NCBI GenBank assembly: GCA_036984305.1
Contig: BQWY01000001.1
Location: forward strand, 4,135,817-4,199,816
Source: Nitrospira sp.
GTDB taxonomy: Bacteria; Nitrospirota; Nitrospiria; Nitrospirales; Nitrospiraceae
Direction of reading: 5' to 3'
Length of the DNA stretch: 64,000 nucleotides
Positions 37,273-47,268 of this stretch are shown one piece after another; positions within the stretch are counted from its first letter, which is position 1, and each line of letters begins with the position of its first letter. Made by a program: the position numbers and the translations under genes. The notes beneath the pieces are model-generated. The model did no database searches and was not told where the DNA came from. It worked only from the letters and a program-made list of their open reading frames with translations.

Positions 37273-38157
37273 TCACGCCAAGGGGTCCCAGATATTATCT
37301 ACTTCCGGGGGTGGATGGCTGCCAAGCCACGAACGAAATCCTGGGAGAGGAAATGACAGGAGCGCTCCCACTTTGCTGCAATCGAGCGACAGATCCGGCG
37401 CGCGCGCGGGGCCGGCGTAATCGCGCAGCGAGCCGGCCGTGCATCGCGGCGTGAGTTCGGGATACAGAGCGGCCAAGAGCTGCCCAATTTCCCAGCGCGA
37501 CAATCGTTCCGCCCCGGCCACATGATACAGTCCGGACGCGGACTTTCCGACAAGGTCCCATATCGCACGGGCTGTGACGGAGGCGGGAATCGGACATCGG
37601 AGCTCGTCGGTGAACAACCGCAGGGGTGTCCCACTTTTCCAGGCCGTGACCGTTTCTTCCAGAAAGCTCCGATCGCCGCTCGGAGAGAGGCCGGCATTCA
37701 GCGATGTTCGCAGCACGGTGTGGAGCGGATTTGCCAGTACAGCCTTCTCAGCCTCGACCTTGGTCCGCCCATACATCGTCAACGGGCTGACCGGGTCCGT
37801 TTCCCGGTACCAGCCCTTGCGTCCGTCAAACACGTTATCAGTGGAGAGAAAGATCAATGGAATGTTCGCGGCGAGGTGAGCCAAGTGAGCGGTGGCCTCC
37901 ACGTTGACTGCACGAGCCCGGTTCGGATCAGCTTCGCACTGGGCCGCCTTGCTCACGGCTGCACAGTGGATGACCAGATCCGGGGGTCCAGCTTGCCACA
38001 GTCGTTCGACTTCGGAACGGTCGGTTAAGTCCAGTTCGGCGCGGGTCAATCCCACGATCCGCCACCCCGGGGCGTGACGCGGCGCGGCCGCCACCACGTA
38101 ATGACCGAGAAGTCCGCCCGCACCTGTTACCCAGGCGACCGGCTCTCGATCAGGCAC
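37273..38157 (-). CDS. RmlD-like short-chain nucleotide-sugar reductase
   Basis: A 294-residue protein. GTG 38157 is chosen because GGAGGG lies a few bases upstream and because it overlaps the previous stop by eight bases. Rossmann loop WVTGAGGLLGHYVV, IFLSTDNVFDG, and the catalytic MYGRTKVEAE (Tyr-x-x-x-Lys) match dTDP-4-dehydrorhamnose reductase-type extended SDR enzymes. No other rhamnose genes are present, so the substrate may differ. Coupled with the NAD(P)-binding gene upstream. Confidence 0.78.
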   Translation of the reverse strand: MPDREPVAWVTGAGGLLGHYVVAAAPRHAPGWRIVGLTRAELDLTDRSEVERLWQAGPPDLVIHCAAVSKAAQCEADPNRARAVNVEATAHLAHLAANIPLIFLSTDNVFDGRKGWYRETDPVSPLTMYGRTKVEAEKAVLANPLHTVLRTSLNAGLSPSGDRSFLEETVTAWKSGTPLRLFTDELRCPIPASVTARAIWDLVGKSASGLYHVAGAERLSRWEIGQLLAALYPELTPRCTAGSLRDYAGPARAPDLSLDCSKVGALLSFPLPGFRSWLGSHPPPEVDNIWDPLA

Positions 38158-38818
38158 TCGCGCCCTCCAGATCCATCCATCCACGACGAATGACCGGCAC
38201 ATCCATGACTCGCCATTCGCGGGTCGGGTGACCGACCGCCCACGTGAGCGCCGCAACCATCTGTTCGATCGTCACAAGCCCGAGGCGCTCGGCGAAGCTC
38301 CGTGTTACGGGAACTCGCTCCAGTGCCCGATAGGCAGGGATCAATACCACCGGCCATCGGCGGCCGGGGCCGAGGACGTACCATGGGCGCAGAACGGTCG
38401 TGGGGATTTTCCCGATCTTCAAACGCGTCTCCGCTTCCTGACGGACGGCAATGTACGCCCTCATGATCGGAGCCGGATGGGCGACGCTCACATACACGAA
38501 GTGCTGGATGCCCGCCCGTTGGGCAGCATACAGACACGCTTTGATGGATCCCAGATCGACGTCCCGAAAGGCCTTTGCTTTCCAAGGAGCGGGGCGTCCC
38601 ACGCCGACCAGATGAATGAACGTGTCATGACCGCGTACACTATCGGAAAACGTCTCGATCTGCAGTGGATCTCCGATCACCGCACGACATCCTGGCGCGA
38701 GTTTTTCAACAGATTTGGCGCGCACTAACCCAGACACTTCGTGCCCATGCGCCAGCAGCCGGGGAATCAACTGTCTCCCCATGTAGCCACTCGCTCCTGC
38801 CATGAATACGCGCGCCAT
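38150..38818 (-). CDS. NAD(P)-binding (NmrA/NDUFA9-like) protein
   Basis: A 222-residue atypical SDR protein. It opens with VFMAGASGYMGRQLIPRLL, and has the NmrA-like middle IHLVGVGRP and HFVYVSVAHPAP plus TTVLRPWYVLGPGRRW. There is no Tyr-x-x-x-Lys pair in the usual place, so it may be a redox sensor or a quinone-related reductase. First gene of a five-gene same-strand run with the RmlD-like, DUF1295, TldD and TldE genes. Confidence 0.75.
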   Translation of the reverse strand: MARVFMAGASGYMGRQLIPRLLAHGHEVSGLVRAKSVEKLAPGCRAVIGDPLQIETFSDSVRGHDTFIHLVGVGRPAPWKAKAFRDVDLGSIKACLYAAQRAGIQHFVYVSVAHPAPIMRAYIAVRQEAETRLKIGKIPTTVLRPWYVLGPGRRWPVVLIPAYRALERVPVTRSFAERLGLVTIEQMVAALTWAVGHPTREWRVMDVPVIRRGWMDLEGASA

Positions 38819-39074
38819 ATCGCGACCTGTTTCCCTTTCCCCTCCGTCTCTCTCCCGCTGAACGGAACCGAACTGGTAGAGGACACGTCGATCTTACCGA
38901 AAGGCCGGCAATCGTGAAAGTGCCTCGTTTGACGAACGGTCACTCGTGGAGAGCGACGGACTGTCGCCATCGGTCTCCGCCCGTCGAGGTGGGGTGTTGA
39001 TCTACGGAGATTGTTCGCGACGGCAGCGCAGAGAGAAATGAAAGGTGACGCGTAAACGCCAGGGGGAGTTCAGC

Positions 39075-39551
39075 TCATGGAAGCGACGCGGAGGTGGTCG
39101 AGGCCGACTCCGGTTCGGCGACGACGCGGATCAAATGAAACAAGCCCCCTTTGTCCGGAGGATTGACGACAGGACCGATACGGGTATACCACCAGCGACC
39201 TTCGCCTTCAGCCAGATCAGGCGTCAGATGAACGACAAACTCGCCTTCGCGGTCATTCGCACTTTGTATCCATCGCCCATGCCATTCATTTCCATCGAGG
39301 CTCGTTGTTTCGAAGCGACCACCTTTGTAGGCATACGTTCCCCGACCTCGCTCATCGAGCAGCAATTCGACCACCGCGGAGCCTTCTTCATATTCCCACT
39401 CGCCCGCCAGTACGGCGAATTCGGTCTCACCCTTGACAACGGGCGGCTGGCTCATCGACTCCACGGCGATGAGCCGTGAGGACACACATCCCACGAGGAA
39501 GAGCGAGGCAAACACCACTACGAGCCGTATCGTGTAGGTCATCGTCTGCAT
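39075..39551 (-). CDS. Lipoprotein of unknown function
   Basis: A 158-residue protein (ATG 39551; ATG 39542 also possible). The signal ends in FLVGC, a lipobox. The mature beta-rich part holds VLAGEWEYEEGSAVVELLL and RGTYAYKGGRFETTSL, suggestive of a small barrel. Role unknown. Confidence 0.6.
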   Translation of the reverse strand: MQTMTYTIRLVVVFASLFLVGCVSSRLIAVESMSQPPVVKGETEFAVLAGEWEYEEGSAVVELLLDERGRGTYAYKGGRFETTSLDGNEWHGRWIQSANDREGEFVVHLTPDLAEGEGRWWYTRIGPVVNPPDKGGLFHLIRVVAEPESASTTSASLP

Positions 39552-39814
39552 AGGATCGTCAAATGAGCGCGCCCGGCCCTCTGGCCGAGACTCGAAACAA
39601 GGAGCCGGTGGGGCGAGGCAGGACGAGCAGTTTGATACCTCCACAATTACCCTGATTTTGGACGAGATTCAAGAAATCCGCCGAAATTTTTCGCGATGCT
39701 GGAAAGACCGGCACTTACGTCGTCAGCGAGTCGACAGACGAGCATTCGATGATAGACAGAATCCTCCGGCCCTGTGCGCTCGCAGCGCGGGCTCCGCGGT
39801 GATACACTCAGGGC

Positions 39815-40198
39815 ATGTTGCTGCGCCGATTGTTTGTTGTCGTGGTATGCCTGACGGTCCACACCCCTCTCGTCGGGGGGCAGGGATTGCCGCCTGCGGA
39901 CCTGCCGCCGGACATACGCATTCCCATTCAAGAGATGGCGTTCGAAGAACCGACGACTATCGAGGGGCGAGTGTTGTATCTCGATACGTACGACGAGGCG
40001 CTGTGGGTCGAGTGGACTCGTGTCCAGGATTCCAGTGGCTGGCGGGCTGTCCCCGGCCAACGGCAATTCGTGCTGTATCCGAAAGACCCAGCTATCATGG
40101 ACATACTCAAGCGGTTACCCAAGGAGTCAGTCATACGCCTACGGATCCAGCGAGAGCAAGGGGGCAAGCGGATGATACTGGCGCTGGACGAACTCTGA
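39815..40198 (+). CDS. Exported protein of unknown function
   Basis: A 127-residue protein with a signal peptide (RLFVVVVCLTVHTPLVGG). The mature domain includes EGRVLYLDTYDEALWVEW and QFVLYPKD, a compact beta fold, possibly an OB-like domain. Convergent with the methyltransferase-like gene 24 bases away. Confidence 0.55.
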   Translation: MLLRRLFVVVVCLTVHTPLVGGQGLPPADLPPDIRIPIQEMAFEEPTTIEGRVLYLDTYDEALWVEWTRVQDSSGWRAVPGQRQFVLYPKDPAIMDILKRLPKESVIRLRIQREQGGKRMILALDEL

Positions 40199-40222
40199 CC
40201 GACCACACAGCGGCACGAATGA

Positions 40223-41086
40223 CTAGGCATGACTTCGCATCGGAAGCTGTCGGACCGTCCGTTCGAGCACGCACTCGCTGATCGCCTCCAGATCGTGCGC
40301 AAGATACATGCAGTCCAGATAAGGGTGCTCGGGAAATGGGCGGCCCATTTTGATACCCCGCCACCGGTCGATTTTGATCCCCGTGTCTTTCTGGTTGAAC
40401 TCCTCAATCGCCAACAGCTCGCCGGCAAACCGATGGCTCACCAGCGGTTCCATGACATCGTCGAAATACAGGGGCACTTTGGTGAGCGTCCATTTCCTGG
40501 GACGGGTGAAAATCTCGAGCGCGTGAGTGGTCGATGAATACAGATCGAGGTCGAACGAGACAAAACCGATCGGAGCTTCTTGGAGGCGCTCCACATACTC
40601 GGGAACCGTATCTCGCACGTCTCCCAAGATCAAACGGGTCGACGGCAAAAGGTTCTCTCGCAAGGCGGGTTCGTCCAGCGGAAAATCTCCCTCTTTCCAG
40701 TAGTCGGGGTGATCGCGATGATCACCCGTCTGCCCGATCAAGCCTTGCCCGCTATCGAACCCGACGACGTGTATCTGCACCCCCAGTTCCCGCTCAACCG
40801 CGAGGGCCTCATCCTGCAAGGCCAGCAAGCCGTTGCCGCCGGCCACGCCGAATTCGACGGCGGTAAATGTCGAATACCCCTCATGACGGGCCACACCGGC
40901 CGCATGCACCAATCCCGTCAGGTATGCGGGTCGACGCGAGATCGCCCACTGTTCCCGCGTGCGAACGGAAACGGCGCACCGTTTCAACCACATTCTGGTT
41001 GCAAGGCGAAACGGAGATTCCCGCGCGAGCAGGACAAGCCATTCGGGAATGCCTGTCGCTCCAGTCGATCCATTCAAAGGCCACAT
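40223..41086 (-). CDS. Class I SAM-dependent methyltransferase-like protein
   Basis: A 287-residue protein. TAVEFGVAGGNGLLALQDEA looks like the glycine-rich SAM loop, followed by HVVGFDSGQGL, DYWKEGDF, RLILGDVRDTVP and SFDLDLYSST. This order matches macrocin O-methyltransferase/TylF-related proteins, in which two aspartates bind the metal. The substrate is unknown. No sugar or antibiotic cluster surrounds it. Confidence 0.65.
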   Translation of the reverse strand: MWPLNGSTGATGIPEWLVLLARESPFRLATRMWLKRCAVSVRTREQWAISRRPAYLTGLVHAAGVARHEGYSTFTAVEFGVAGGNGLLALQDEALAVERELGVQIHVVGFDSGQGLIGQTGDHRDHPDYWKEGDFPLDEPALRENLLPSTRLILGDVRDTVPEYVERLQEAPIGFVSFDLDLYSSTTHALEIFTRPRKWTLTKVPLYFDDVMEPLVSHRFAGELLAIEEFNQKDTGIKIDRWRGIKMGRPFPEHPYLDCMYLAHDLEAISECVLERTVRQLPMRSHA

Positions 41087-41267
41087 CGGTGGAATCTCGT
41101 CGTCACGTCTGTTGTTTGCGGAATAATGCAGGCGCTAGCTGTGGGCCGATCCTAACGCTCTGGCTGGAGAAGAGAAATCCCGCTGAGGAATGAAGGTGAA
41201 ATCCGCGCATGTTTGCCCATGCACGAGTTTCAACAATAAAACGACGATTCTAATCGAACGGTGGAGG

Positions 41268-42950
41268 CTAGTTCCGACTCAGCTTCCGGTACCGAATCCT
41301 GTGGGGTTGCTCGGCTTCCTTGCCGAGCCGCTTCTTGCGATCCGCTTCGTACTCGGTGTAATTGCCTTCGAACCACACGACCTTACTGTCCCCCTCGAAC
41401 GCCAGAATGTGGGTCGCGATCCGATCCAAGAACCAACGATCGTGGCTGCTGATCACGGCGCAACCCGCGAAGCTTTCGAGCCCTTCTTCCAATGCGCGCA
41501 ACGTGTTCACATCGAGATCGTTGGTCGGCTCGTCGAGAATGATGAGATTGGCCCCTTCCTTGAGCATGCGGGCCAGATGCACGCGATTGCGCTCGCCACC
41601 GGAAAGGTCTTTTACTTTCTTCTGTTGATCCGTGCCGGCAAAATTGAACCGCGCGCAGTACCCGCGAGCGTTCACTTCCCCCTTCCCCAGCTTGATGCTA
41701 TCCTGTCCGTCCGAGATGACTTCGTACACCGTCTTGCTACCGTCCAACGTTCGGTCCTGATCGACGAATCCCAACTTTACCGTCTCTCCGATTTTGATCG
41801 TGCCTGAATCCGGCTTTTCCTTACCGACAATCATGTTGAACAGCGTCGTTTTGCCGGCCCCGTTCGGCCCGATCACCCCCACGATACCGCCCTTGGGCAA
41901 GCTGAACGACAGGTTGTCGTATAAGACCTTTTCACCGAAGGCCTTGCCGATGTCGGTGGCTTCCACCACCACGTCGCCCAACCGCGGACCCGGTGGGATG
42001 TAGATCTCGAGATCTTCGGCGATCTGCTCCTGTTTTTGGTTGACCAGTTCTTCATAGCGGTTCAGCCGCGCCTTACCCTTGGACTGACGCGCCTTCGGCG
42101 ACATACGAATCCACTCCAACTCGTGCTCGAGCGTCTTCTTGCGCTTCGTTTCGGCCTTTTCTTCCTTGGCCAAGCGCTCTTGCTTTTGCTCGAGCCACGA
42201 CGTGTAGTTTCCTTGGAAGGGAATGCCGTGGCCGCGGTCGAGCTCCAAAATCCAGCCCGCTACGTTGTCGAGGAAATACCGATCGTGGGTGACCGCGATG
42301 ACCGTTCCCTTGTATTGCTGGAGATGTTGCTCGAGCCAGCCGACAGATTCGGCGTCCAGATGGTTGGTCGGCTCGTCGAGCAACAGGATGTCCGGCTCTT
42401 GGATCAACAGCCGGCAGAGGGCCACCCGGCGTTTTTCACCGCCGGAGAGCGTTGCAATCTTCTGGTCCGACGGCGGGCAGCGCAACGCGTCCATCGCAAT
42501 CTCGAGTTCGGTCTCGAGTTCCCACCCATTGGCCGCCTCGATCTTCTCTTGAAGCTGCGCTTGCTTGTCGATCAGCTTCTCCATTTCATCCGGATCGGCT
42601 TCTCCCATCTTGTTGCTCACGGCTTCGTATTCGTGAAGCAGGGCCACCAGCTCCGCTTTCCCTTCCTCCACGACTTCCTTGACGGTCTTGTCCGGATCCA
42701 GTTGCGGTTCCTGTTCCAGCAGACCGGTGCTATAGCCTTTGGATCGGGTAATCTCCCCCGTGTAGTTGGCATCGACCCCCGCGATGATCTTGAGCAGCGA
42801 GCTCTTGCCAGAGCCGTTCAGGCCAAGCACCCCGATTTTCGCGCCGTAATAGAAGCCCAGGTAGATCTCACGGAGTACCTGCTTCTTCGGCGGATATACC
42901 TTGCCGACGTTGATGAGTGAGAAAATGACTTGCTTGTCGTTCGTCGCCAT
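41268..42950 (-). CDS. ettA: Energy-dependent translational throttle, ABC-F ATPase
   Basis: A 560-residue ABC-F protein with two ATPase domains: Walker [10 protein letters not shown] and GPNGAGKTT, signatures [12 protein letters not shown] and [13 protein letters not shown], Walker [13 protein letters not shown] and [12 protein letters not shown]. The charged linker (about residues 240-310) includes the P-site tRNA interaction region. EttA binds the ribosomal E site and slows the first elongation step when ATP is low. There is no membrane segment. Its length and linker fit EttA rather than the other ABC-F groups. Confidence 0.93.
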   Translation of the reverse strand: MATNDKQVIFSLINVGKVYPPKKQVLREIYLGFYYGAKIGVLGLNGSGKSSLLKIIAGVDANYTGEITRSKGYSTGLLEQEPQLDPDKTVKEVVEEGKAELVALLHEYEAVSNKMGEADPDEMEKLIDKQAQLQEKIEAANGWELETELEIAMDALRCPPSDQKIATLSGGEKRRVALCRLLIQEPDILLLDEPTNHLDAESVGWLEQHLQQYKGTVIAVTHDRYFLDNVAGWILELDRGHGIPFQGNYTSWLEQKQERLAKEEKAETKRKKTLEHELEWIRMSPKARQSKGKARLNRYEELVNQKQEQIAEDLEIYIPPGPRLGDVVVEATDIGKAFGEKVLYDNLSFSLPKGGIVGVIGPNGAGKTTLFNMIVGKEKPDSGTIKIGETVKLGFVDQDRTLDGSKTVYEVISDGQDSIKLGKGEVNARGYCARFNFAGTDQQKKVKDLSGGERNRVHLARMLKEGANLIILDEPTNDLDVNTLRALEEGLESFAGCAVISSHDRWFLDRIATHILAFEGDSKVVWFEGNYTEYEADRKKRLGKEAEQPHRIRYRKLSRN

Positions 42951-43044
42951 TGACGCCTCTGATTCAGAGTGAATGAAAACTGAAGGAGTCGATCACGATA
43001 ACAAATGCCACCGCGATTGCACAACACGAGGGACAGGGGATGGA

Positions 43045-43212
43045 TCAGATGCCGAAGTCCTCACCGAGCCGAAGCTCGGATTCGTCGATGATCTCCTCAA
43101 GGCAGGTGAAACAGGGAAAGGGAAAGCGGTCGACTGGGATCGCGCAGACTTCGCCGACCGGAGAATCTTCCATCGCCGGCCCGCCGCATTCCTTGTGGAT
43201 GAGTGTCAGCAT
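43045..43212 (-). CDS. Small four-cysteine protein, probable zinc binder
   Basis: A 55-residue protein with Cys at 9, 23, 34 and 37. HKECGGP near the start and PFPCFTCLEEIIDE near the end give a CxG / CxxC layout typical of zinc-ribbon proteins. ATG 43212 is 11 bases after the stop of the upstream alpha/beta hydrolase gene on the same strand, so the two are probably translated together, even though no ribosome site is visible. It is too short to be caught by usual length cut-offs. No function known. Confidence 0.65.
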   Translation of the reverse strand: MLTLIHKECGGPAMEDSPVGEVCAIPVDRFPFPCFTCLEEIIDESELRLGEDFGI

Positions 43213-43223
43213 TGGAGGATCAT

Positions 43224-44024
43224 TCAGCGCCGTTCTACCACGAGACGGCGGAGAGTTTCGACGTGTTCCGGGCCGCTCAACCGATGGTCGCCGGGGATCA
43301 GGCGAAGATGCAGAGCGTAATCAGGAACGCGGCGCAGGAGTTCATCGGCAAAACGGCGACTACCCTCCGGGGAGATCACGCGATCCTGAAGTCCGTGCAT
43401 GATCGTCGTCCGGACCGGACGCAGAGCGTCGAACGTCTTGGCCCAATAGGCTTCGCTCTCTTCCACCCATTTCCACGAGAGCGGCCAGTCCTTGTGCAAC
43501 GGGTCGTCATCCCAGGGCATCCAACCGGCCGTGTGCCAGGCATGGAGGCGTTCTGGGGGAATGGTCTTGGCTCGCTCGCCCATCATGTTGAAGGCCGGCG
43601 CAATGAGGATGAGTTCTTCGACGATCGGGAACTCTCGGGCTACGAGCCAGGCGACCCAACTCCCGAGCGAGTTGCCGACGATGGTCACCCGGGCAGGAGG
43701 TGCGTTTTGTCGCGCCTGGGGCGGGCGGGTCAGAGGGTGGCCGTCGCCAAGAGAGGTCAAGACTGTCCGTGCGTCTGCGATCCAATCCGAGAGGGTGTAA
43801 TCGGTAAACGAGCCTTCCGAATCTCCGAATCCCCGCACGTCGTAACAGCAGAAGCCCCAACCTTTTTCGGCACACCATTGCGCAAGCGCCTTGCTCTTGT
43901 TGCCCCACCGTTTGGAAAGAAAGCCCGTGATGAAAAGAATCTTGCGGTCCTTCCCGGACAATCGATCTCCGCGGATCGCTTTGCCATCGGCGCCTTGTAT
44001 CTCGAAGCGCTGAAGCTCGTTCAT
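43224..44024 (-). CDS. Alpha/beta hydrolase
   Basis: A 266-residue protein. Nucleophile elbow VGNSLGSWVA (Ser), acid in HGLQDRVIS (Asp) and base in PGDHRLSG (His) complete the triad, and ILFITGFLSKRWGNKS and YDVRGFGDSEGS are family typical (ABHD10-like). Substrate unknown. It overlaps the upstream esterase gene by four bases (ATGA) and is followed by a 55-residue cysteine protein. Confidence 0.85.
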   Translation of the reverse strand: MNELQRFEIQGADGKAIRGDRLSGKDRKILFITGFLSKRWGNKSKALAQWCAEKGWGFCCYDVRGFGDSEGSFTDYTLSDWIADARTVLTSLGDGHPLTRPPQARQNAPPARVTIVGNSLGSWVAWLVAREFPIVEELILIAPAFNMMGERAKTIPPERLHAWHTAGWMPWDDDPLHKDWPLSWKWVEESEAYWAKTFDALRPVRTTIMHGLQDRVISPEGSRRFADELLRRVPDYALHLRLIPGDHRLSGPEHVETLRRLVVERR

Positions 44025-44740
44025 CTGGGCGAAAGTACGTTCGTCAAAAATTGGTTCAATCTCGTCATGACCGATGCTGGAATTTCATGCCCTCCTTGGA
44101 AACCGTGCCACTCCACAGACAGACCGGCTTCACACAGTTCGTCGCGCAGCCGTTCGGCCATCTGGTAGTGCAGGATCTCGTCATCTGTCCCGTGACTTTG
44201 AAACACAGGTAAGCCTCTGCGAGGACTGAGGTCCGGGTTCCATTCCTGTCGCGCGAACAAGGTGCTGGAGAGTTGGATGAGTCCCGCGCAAGGACATGCG
44301 GTGCGCATCACGAGATCGCACGTGAGCATCGCGCCTTGGGAGAACCCGCCGATGATGGTGTTGTCGTGATCGACCGAAATGCGTTTCGGAAGATCAACGA
44401 GCAGGGATTCGAGCGCTTCTCGGGCGGCGGGGAGCCCTCGGGGAACCTCAGCAGAAAGGTCACGCAGACGACCGACAGCGCGTTCCTGGGCAAGCCGGTT
44501 CATATCGATGATCCACCAGGCCCGCGCCTCGCCGTAGCCCATGTTGAGCGAGAGCGGCCCATGCGGGAAGACAAATCGCGTCCCGGACGGCACCCTCAGC
44601 TCGCCTGCAAGCGGGACGAGGTCGTCCCCCGGCGCTCCAAAACCATGCAGGAGTACGACGAGCGGCCCTTCGCCGCCGCCCTGCCCATCGTCCCCACCGG
44701 CTACACGCACTGTCAGCCCGCCGATTTGTATCGTGCGCAT
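44021..44740 (-). CDS. Phospholipase/carboxylesterase-type alpha/beta hydrolase
   Basis: A 239-residue protein from ATG 44740 (44758 possible). GGFSQGAMLTCDLVMR holds the Ser nucleophile, FQSHGTDDEILHY the Asp, and GFQGGHEI the His. VVLLHGFGAPGDDLVPLA and FVFPHGPLSLNMGYGEARAW are typical of the carboxylesterase/acyl-protein thioesterase family. It begins an operon with a second hydrolase and a small cysteine protein. Confidence 0.85.
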   Translation of the reverse strand: MRTIQIGGLTVRVAGGDDGQGGGEGPLVVLLHGFGAPGDDLVPLAGELRVPSGTRFVFPHGPLSLNMGYGEARAWWIIDMNRLAQERAVGRLRDLSAEVPRGLPAAREALESLLVDLPKRISVDHDNTIIGGFSQGAMLTCDLVMRTACPCAGLIQLSSTLFARQEWNPDLSPRRGLPVFQSHGTDDEILHYQMAERLRDELCEAGLSVEWHGFQGGHEIPASVMTRLNQFLTNVLSPR

Positions 44741-44858
44741 CGCCCTGCACCGTACCATTGCTTGTGGATCAGGTCCATGCGCCAGGGTTGGGGCGGGAAT
44801 GTATCTGGAACGGTCGCGAGTTCAGCCTCACTGACTGAACTCGCGACCGATCCAACCT

Positions 44859-46760
44859 CTAGTGGTGGGTGTTTGGATTCAGCACGACGCGCGAGATCCC
44901 GTCCGCTCCACTCACGTACATATAGCCGTCCGGTGCCTGTGTGAGGGCGATGAGACCGCCGTTCCCACCGTCAAAGACGGCGGAATCCGACACCACAGTC
45001 TTGAATGTGGGATCCAGAACCAACCGCCGTATCTTGCCTTCGACGTAATCCGAGAAGAACAGGTTGTTATGGTACTCCGTTGGATACACCGAGGTTGCAG
45101 TCAACGCCACGATGTTCGTGATGCCGACCGGTTGCGACAGCACATAGGCAGCCGGCAGCAGGGTCCCGCTTGGACCGGTTCCGGTTCCCGTGGCGATCGG
45201 CCAGCCGTAGTTGCCGCCCTTGACGATGAGATCGACCTCGTCGTCGACTGTCGGGCCGTTGTCGGTGATCCATAGGTCGTTCGTGATCGGGTGAAACGCC
45301 ATGCCGAAGCTGTTCCGAATGCCATAGGCCCACACAGCAGGTCCCTGAGTCGGGAACGGATTATCCGGTGGGAACGTTCCGTCACCATTGATCCGAAGAA
45401 TCTTTCCATGCCGGGACGTGAGATCCTGTGCGAGGAAATCCTGTGTGGCCTCGCCGACGGAGACGTAGAATTTTCCGTCGGGACCGAACTTGAGCACGCC
45501 GCCGTTGTGCTGATCGGCGGCGAGCAGATTGTCCATGATGATGGTTTCCTGGGTCGCTTGTCCGTTGACGTCCGTCACACGAACCAGCCGATTAAACTGT
45601 TGATCCGGCGTGGTGTAGTAGATGTAGACAAACCCGTTGGCGGCGTAGTTGGGGTCCACCACAACGCCGGTCAGCCCCTGTTCTCCCAACTGACCCACGG
45701 TCGTCTGGTAGAAGGGGGTGGGGTTTTGTTGCCATGTTCCCCCAGCCGTTTGTGCAATCCAGACCTGTCCGTGACCCTCCGCGTAGAAGGCCCGTCCGTC
45801 TGGCGCGAAGGCAATGGCCCGGACATTGACGTTCGGAACCACCGTGTCCAGCTCAAATTCACTAGTCCCCGCGTTGCTGGTGATATTGAAGGTCAGCGTT
45901 TGGGTGGCTTCGGGATTAGCCAGTTCGTTATGTGCGGCATCGGCCAGGACCAATCTCACCGAGTGAGGACCGGGCGACCATCCGTACATCATGAAGCTGG
46001 TCGGACTTTTCCAATGGACGGCATGCGTATGCGCGCCATTGAGTTGCACGCCGTTGTCTTCGGTGATACCTGCGCCGTTGAAGTACTCATGCCGCTCGGT
46101 TGACCCGTCGATGTAGAAATGCATATGGGGCTGGCCATTGAGACCGCTCACATGGTTGGCAATCACGAAGGACACCAACACGGGTCCGGGCACATCGGCG
46201 TTCGGCGCCGGTCCGGCCATGATGATGCTGGGCGCGCTCGGAAAAGGAACACCCACCGTAAAGGCCCTCGCGGTACCCGCCTCACCATTGGTGTACGGAG
46301 TTCCCACTGCATTGACGAGTGCGAGGCGAAATGTATGCAGTCCGTTGGAAAGGTTGTTGAATCGAAACGAGGTCGGACTCACCCACTGGACGTCAGGCGA
46401 GGGGGCTCCATTGTAGAACACGGTATTCGTGCTGCCATTGACGAACGTGTATTGAGTGGGATCGTCGTCGAGATAGATCCACAGGCGTGGCTGATTGACG
46501 TCTTCGATCGTGAAATTTTGCGTCGTAAAGCCCACGGTCACCGGTGTCGACGATGGCAGTGCTGCGTTCGCTGCGGGACTGGCCACCGTGACGGTGGCAG
46601 GCCCTGACGTCGTTCCTCCTCCTCCGCTTCCGCCTCCGACGCCCGGAGGGGCTGTCGCGCTACCACCCCCGCCATCTCCTCCGCTACTGCAGGCGGCGAG
46701 GCCGACACAAGCAACGACAAAAACGACCGTTCGACATACGTCAACGCAACGATGACTCAT
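44859..46760 (-). CDS. PQQ sugar-dehydrogenase-like lipoprotein with two N-terminal beta domains
   Basis: A 633-residue protein. The lipobox is LAACSSG, followed by a glycine/serine-rich linker. Two Ig-like domains (about residues 55-165 and 170-290) precede a glucose/sorbosone dehydrogenase-type propeller (about 300-630), with VRAIAFAPDGRAFYAEGHGQ, HNGGVLKFGPDGKFYVSVGE, GKILRINGDG, YGIRNSFGMAFHP and DEVDLIVKGGNYGWP. Family members oxidise sugars using PQQ on the outside of the cell; many do not bind PQQ. I did not confirm the cofactor residues. Confidence 0.8.
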   Translation of the reverse strand: MSHRCVDVCRTVVFVVACVGLAACSSGGDGGGGSATAPPGVGGGSGGGGTTSGPATVTVASPAANAALPSSTPVTVGFTTQNFTIEDVNQPRLWIYLDDDPTQYTFVNGSTNTVFYNGAPSPDVQWVSPTSFRFNNLSNGLHTFRLALVNAVGTPYTNGEAGTARAFTVGVPFPSAPSIIMAGPAPNADVPGPVLVSFVIANHVSGLNGQPHMHFYIDGSTERHEYFNGAGITEDNGVQLNGAHTHAVHWKSPTSFMMYGWSPGPHSVRLVLADAAHNELANPEATQTLTFNITSNAGTSEFELDTVVPNVNVRAIAFAPDGRAFYAEGHGQVWIAQTAGGTWQQNPTPFYQTTVGQLGEQGLTGVVVDPNYAANGFVYIYYTTPDQQFNRLVRVTDVNGQATQETIIMDNLLAADQHNGGVLKFGPDGKFYVSVGEATQDFLAQDLTSRHGKILRINGDGTFPPDNPFPTQGPAVWAYGIRNSFGMAFHPITNDLWITDNGPTVDDEVDLIVKGGNYGWPIATGTGTGPSGTLLPAAYVLSQPVGITNIVALTATSVYPTEYHNNLFFSDYVEGKIRRLVLDPTFKTVVSDSAVFDGGNGGLIALTQAPDGYMYVSGADGISRVVLNPNTHH

Positions 46761-47268
46761 GACTTCACGTTTCTTTCTGCGTGGAAATTCCTCGATCCAA
46801 CGCGTTGGGGACAGTGAGGGCGCCTTCCAAAGGGGATGTTTCCTATCTGCGCTGAAATTCAGACACTCTGTACCTCACTCCAAACAGGGACGTTCGCTCT
46901 GCTGACTCCATGCGCGTTGCCCACTCCGCAAACAAGGATGGCAATTTACTGTCCGGTTTGTGGGGCCGTCAATGGACGAAGGAGGTCAAGTCAAGCATTC
47001 GCCTTGATCATTTGCATCTGGGGAAAAGCCTAGGCAAGATCGGCACCGCACCGAGTTGTCCTGTGTACAAAATTGTTAACTTGAGCAGGCGCAGGCTAAC
47101 TAATCGAAAATGCGCTCCAAACAACATTGATCGGGACTGCATACCTGATAGCAGGGCTCAGTCGACGAGTGGCGCGCGCTGGGCCATATGTAGTAATCGA
47201 CTCCGAACTCCTACAGGATACAAACCGCCTTGCAGCCATGATCTGTGGTCGGGACAGGACTTAACGGT
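46761..47268. other. Intergenic region with possible zinc-ribbon remnant
   Basis: About 510 bases between two minus-strand genes, lower in GC than the flanks. On the plus strand at about 46938, ATG starts MAIYCPVCGAVNGRR, like the N-terminus of small zinc-ribbon proteins, but no second CxxC follows and the frame runs into unrelated residues. It may be a decayed gene start or chance. No promoter or RNA gene identified. Confidence 0.3.

Noticed and set aside
42036..42920. 294-codon plus-strand frame
   Set aside because: Antisense to ettA, leucine and arginine repeats typical of an overlapping shadow.
46836..47033. Plus-strand frame with one CxxC
   Set aside because: Only one cysteine pair and an unsupported tail; reported only as a possible remnant.
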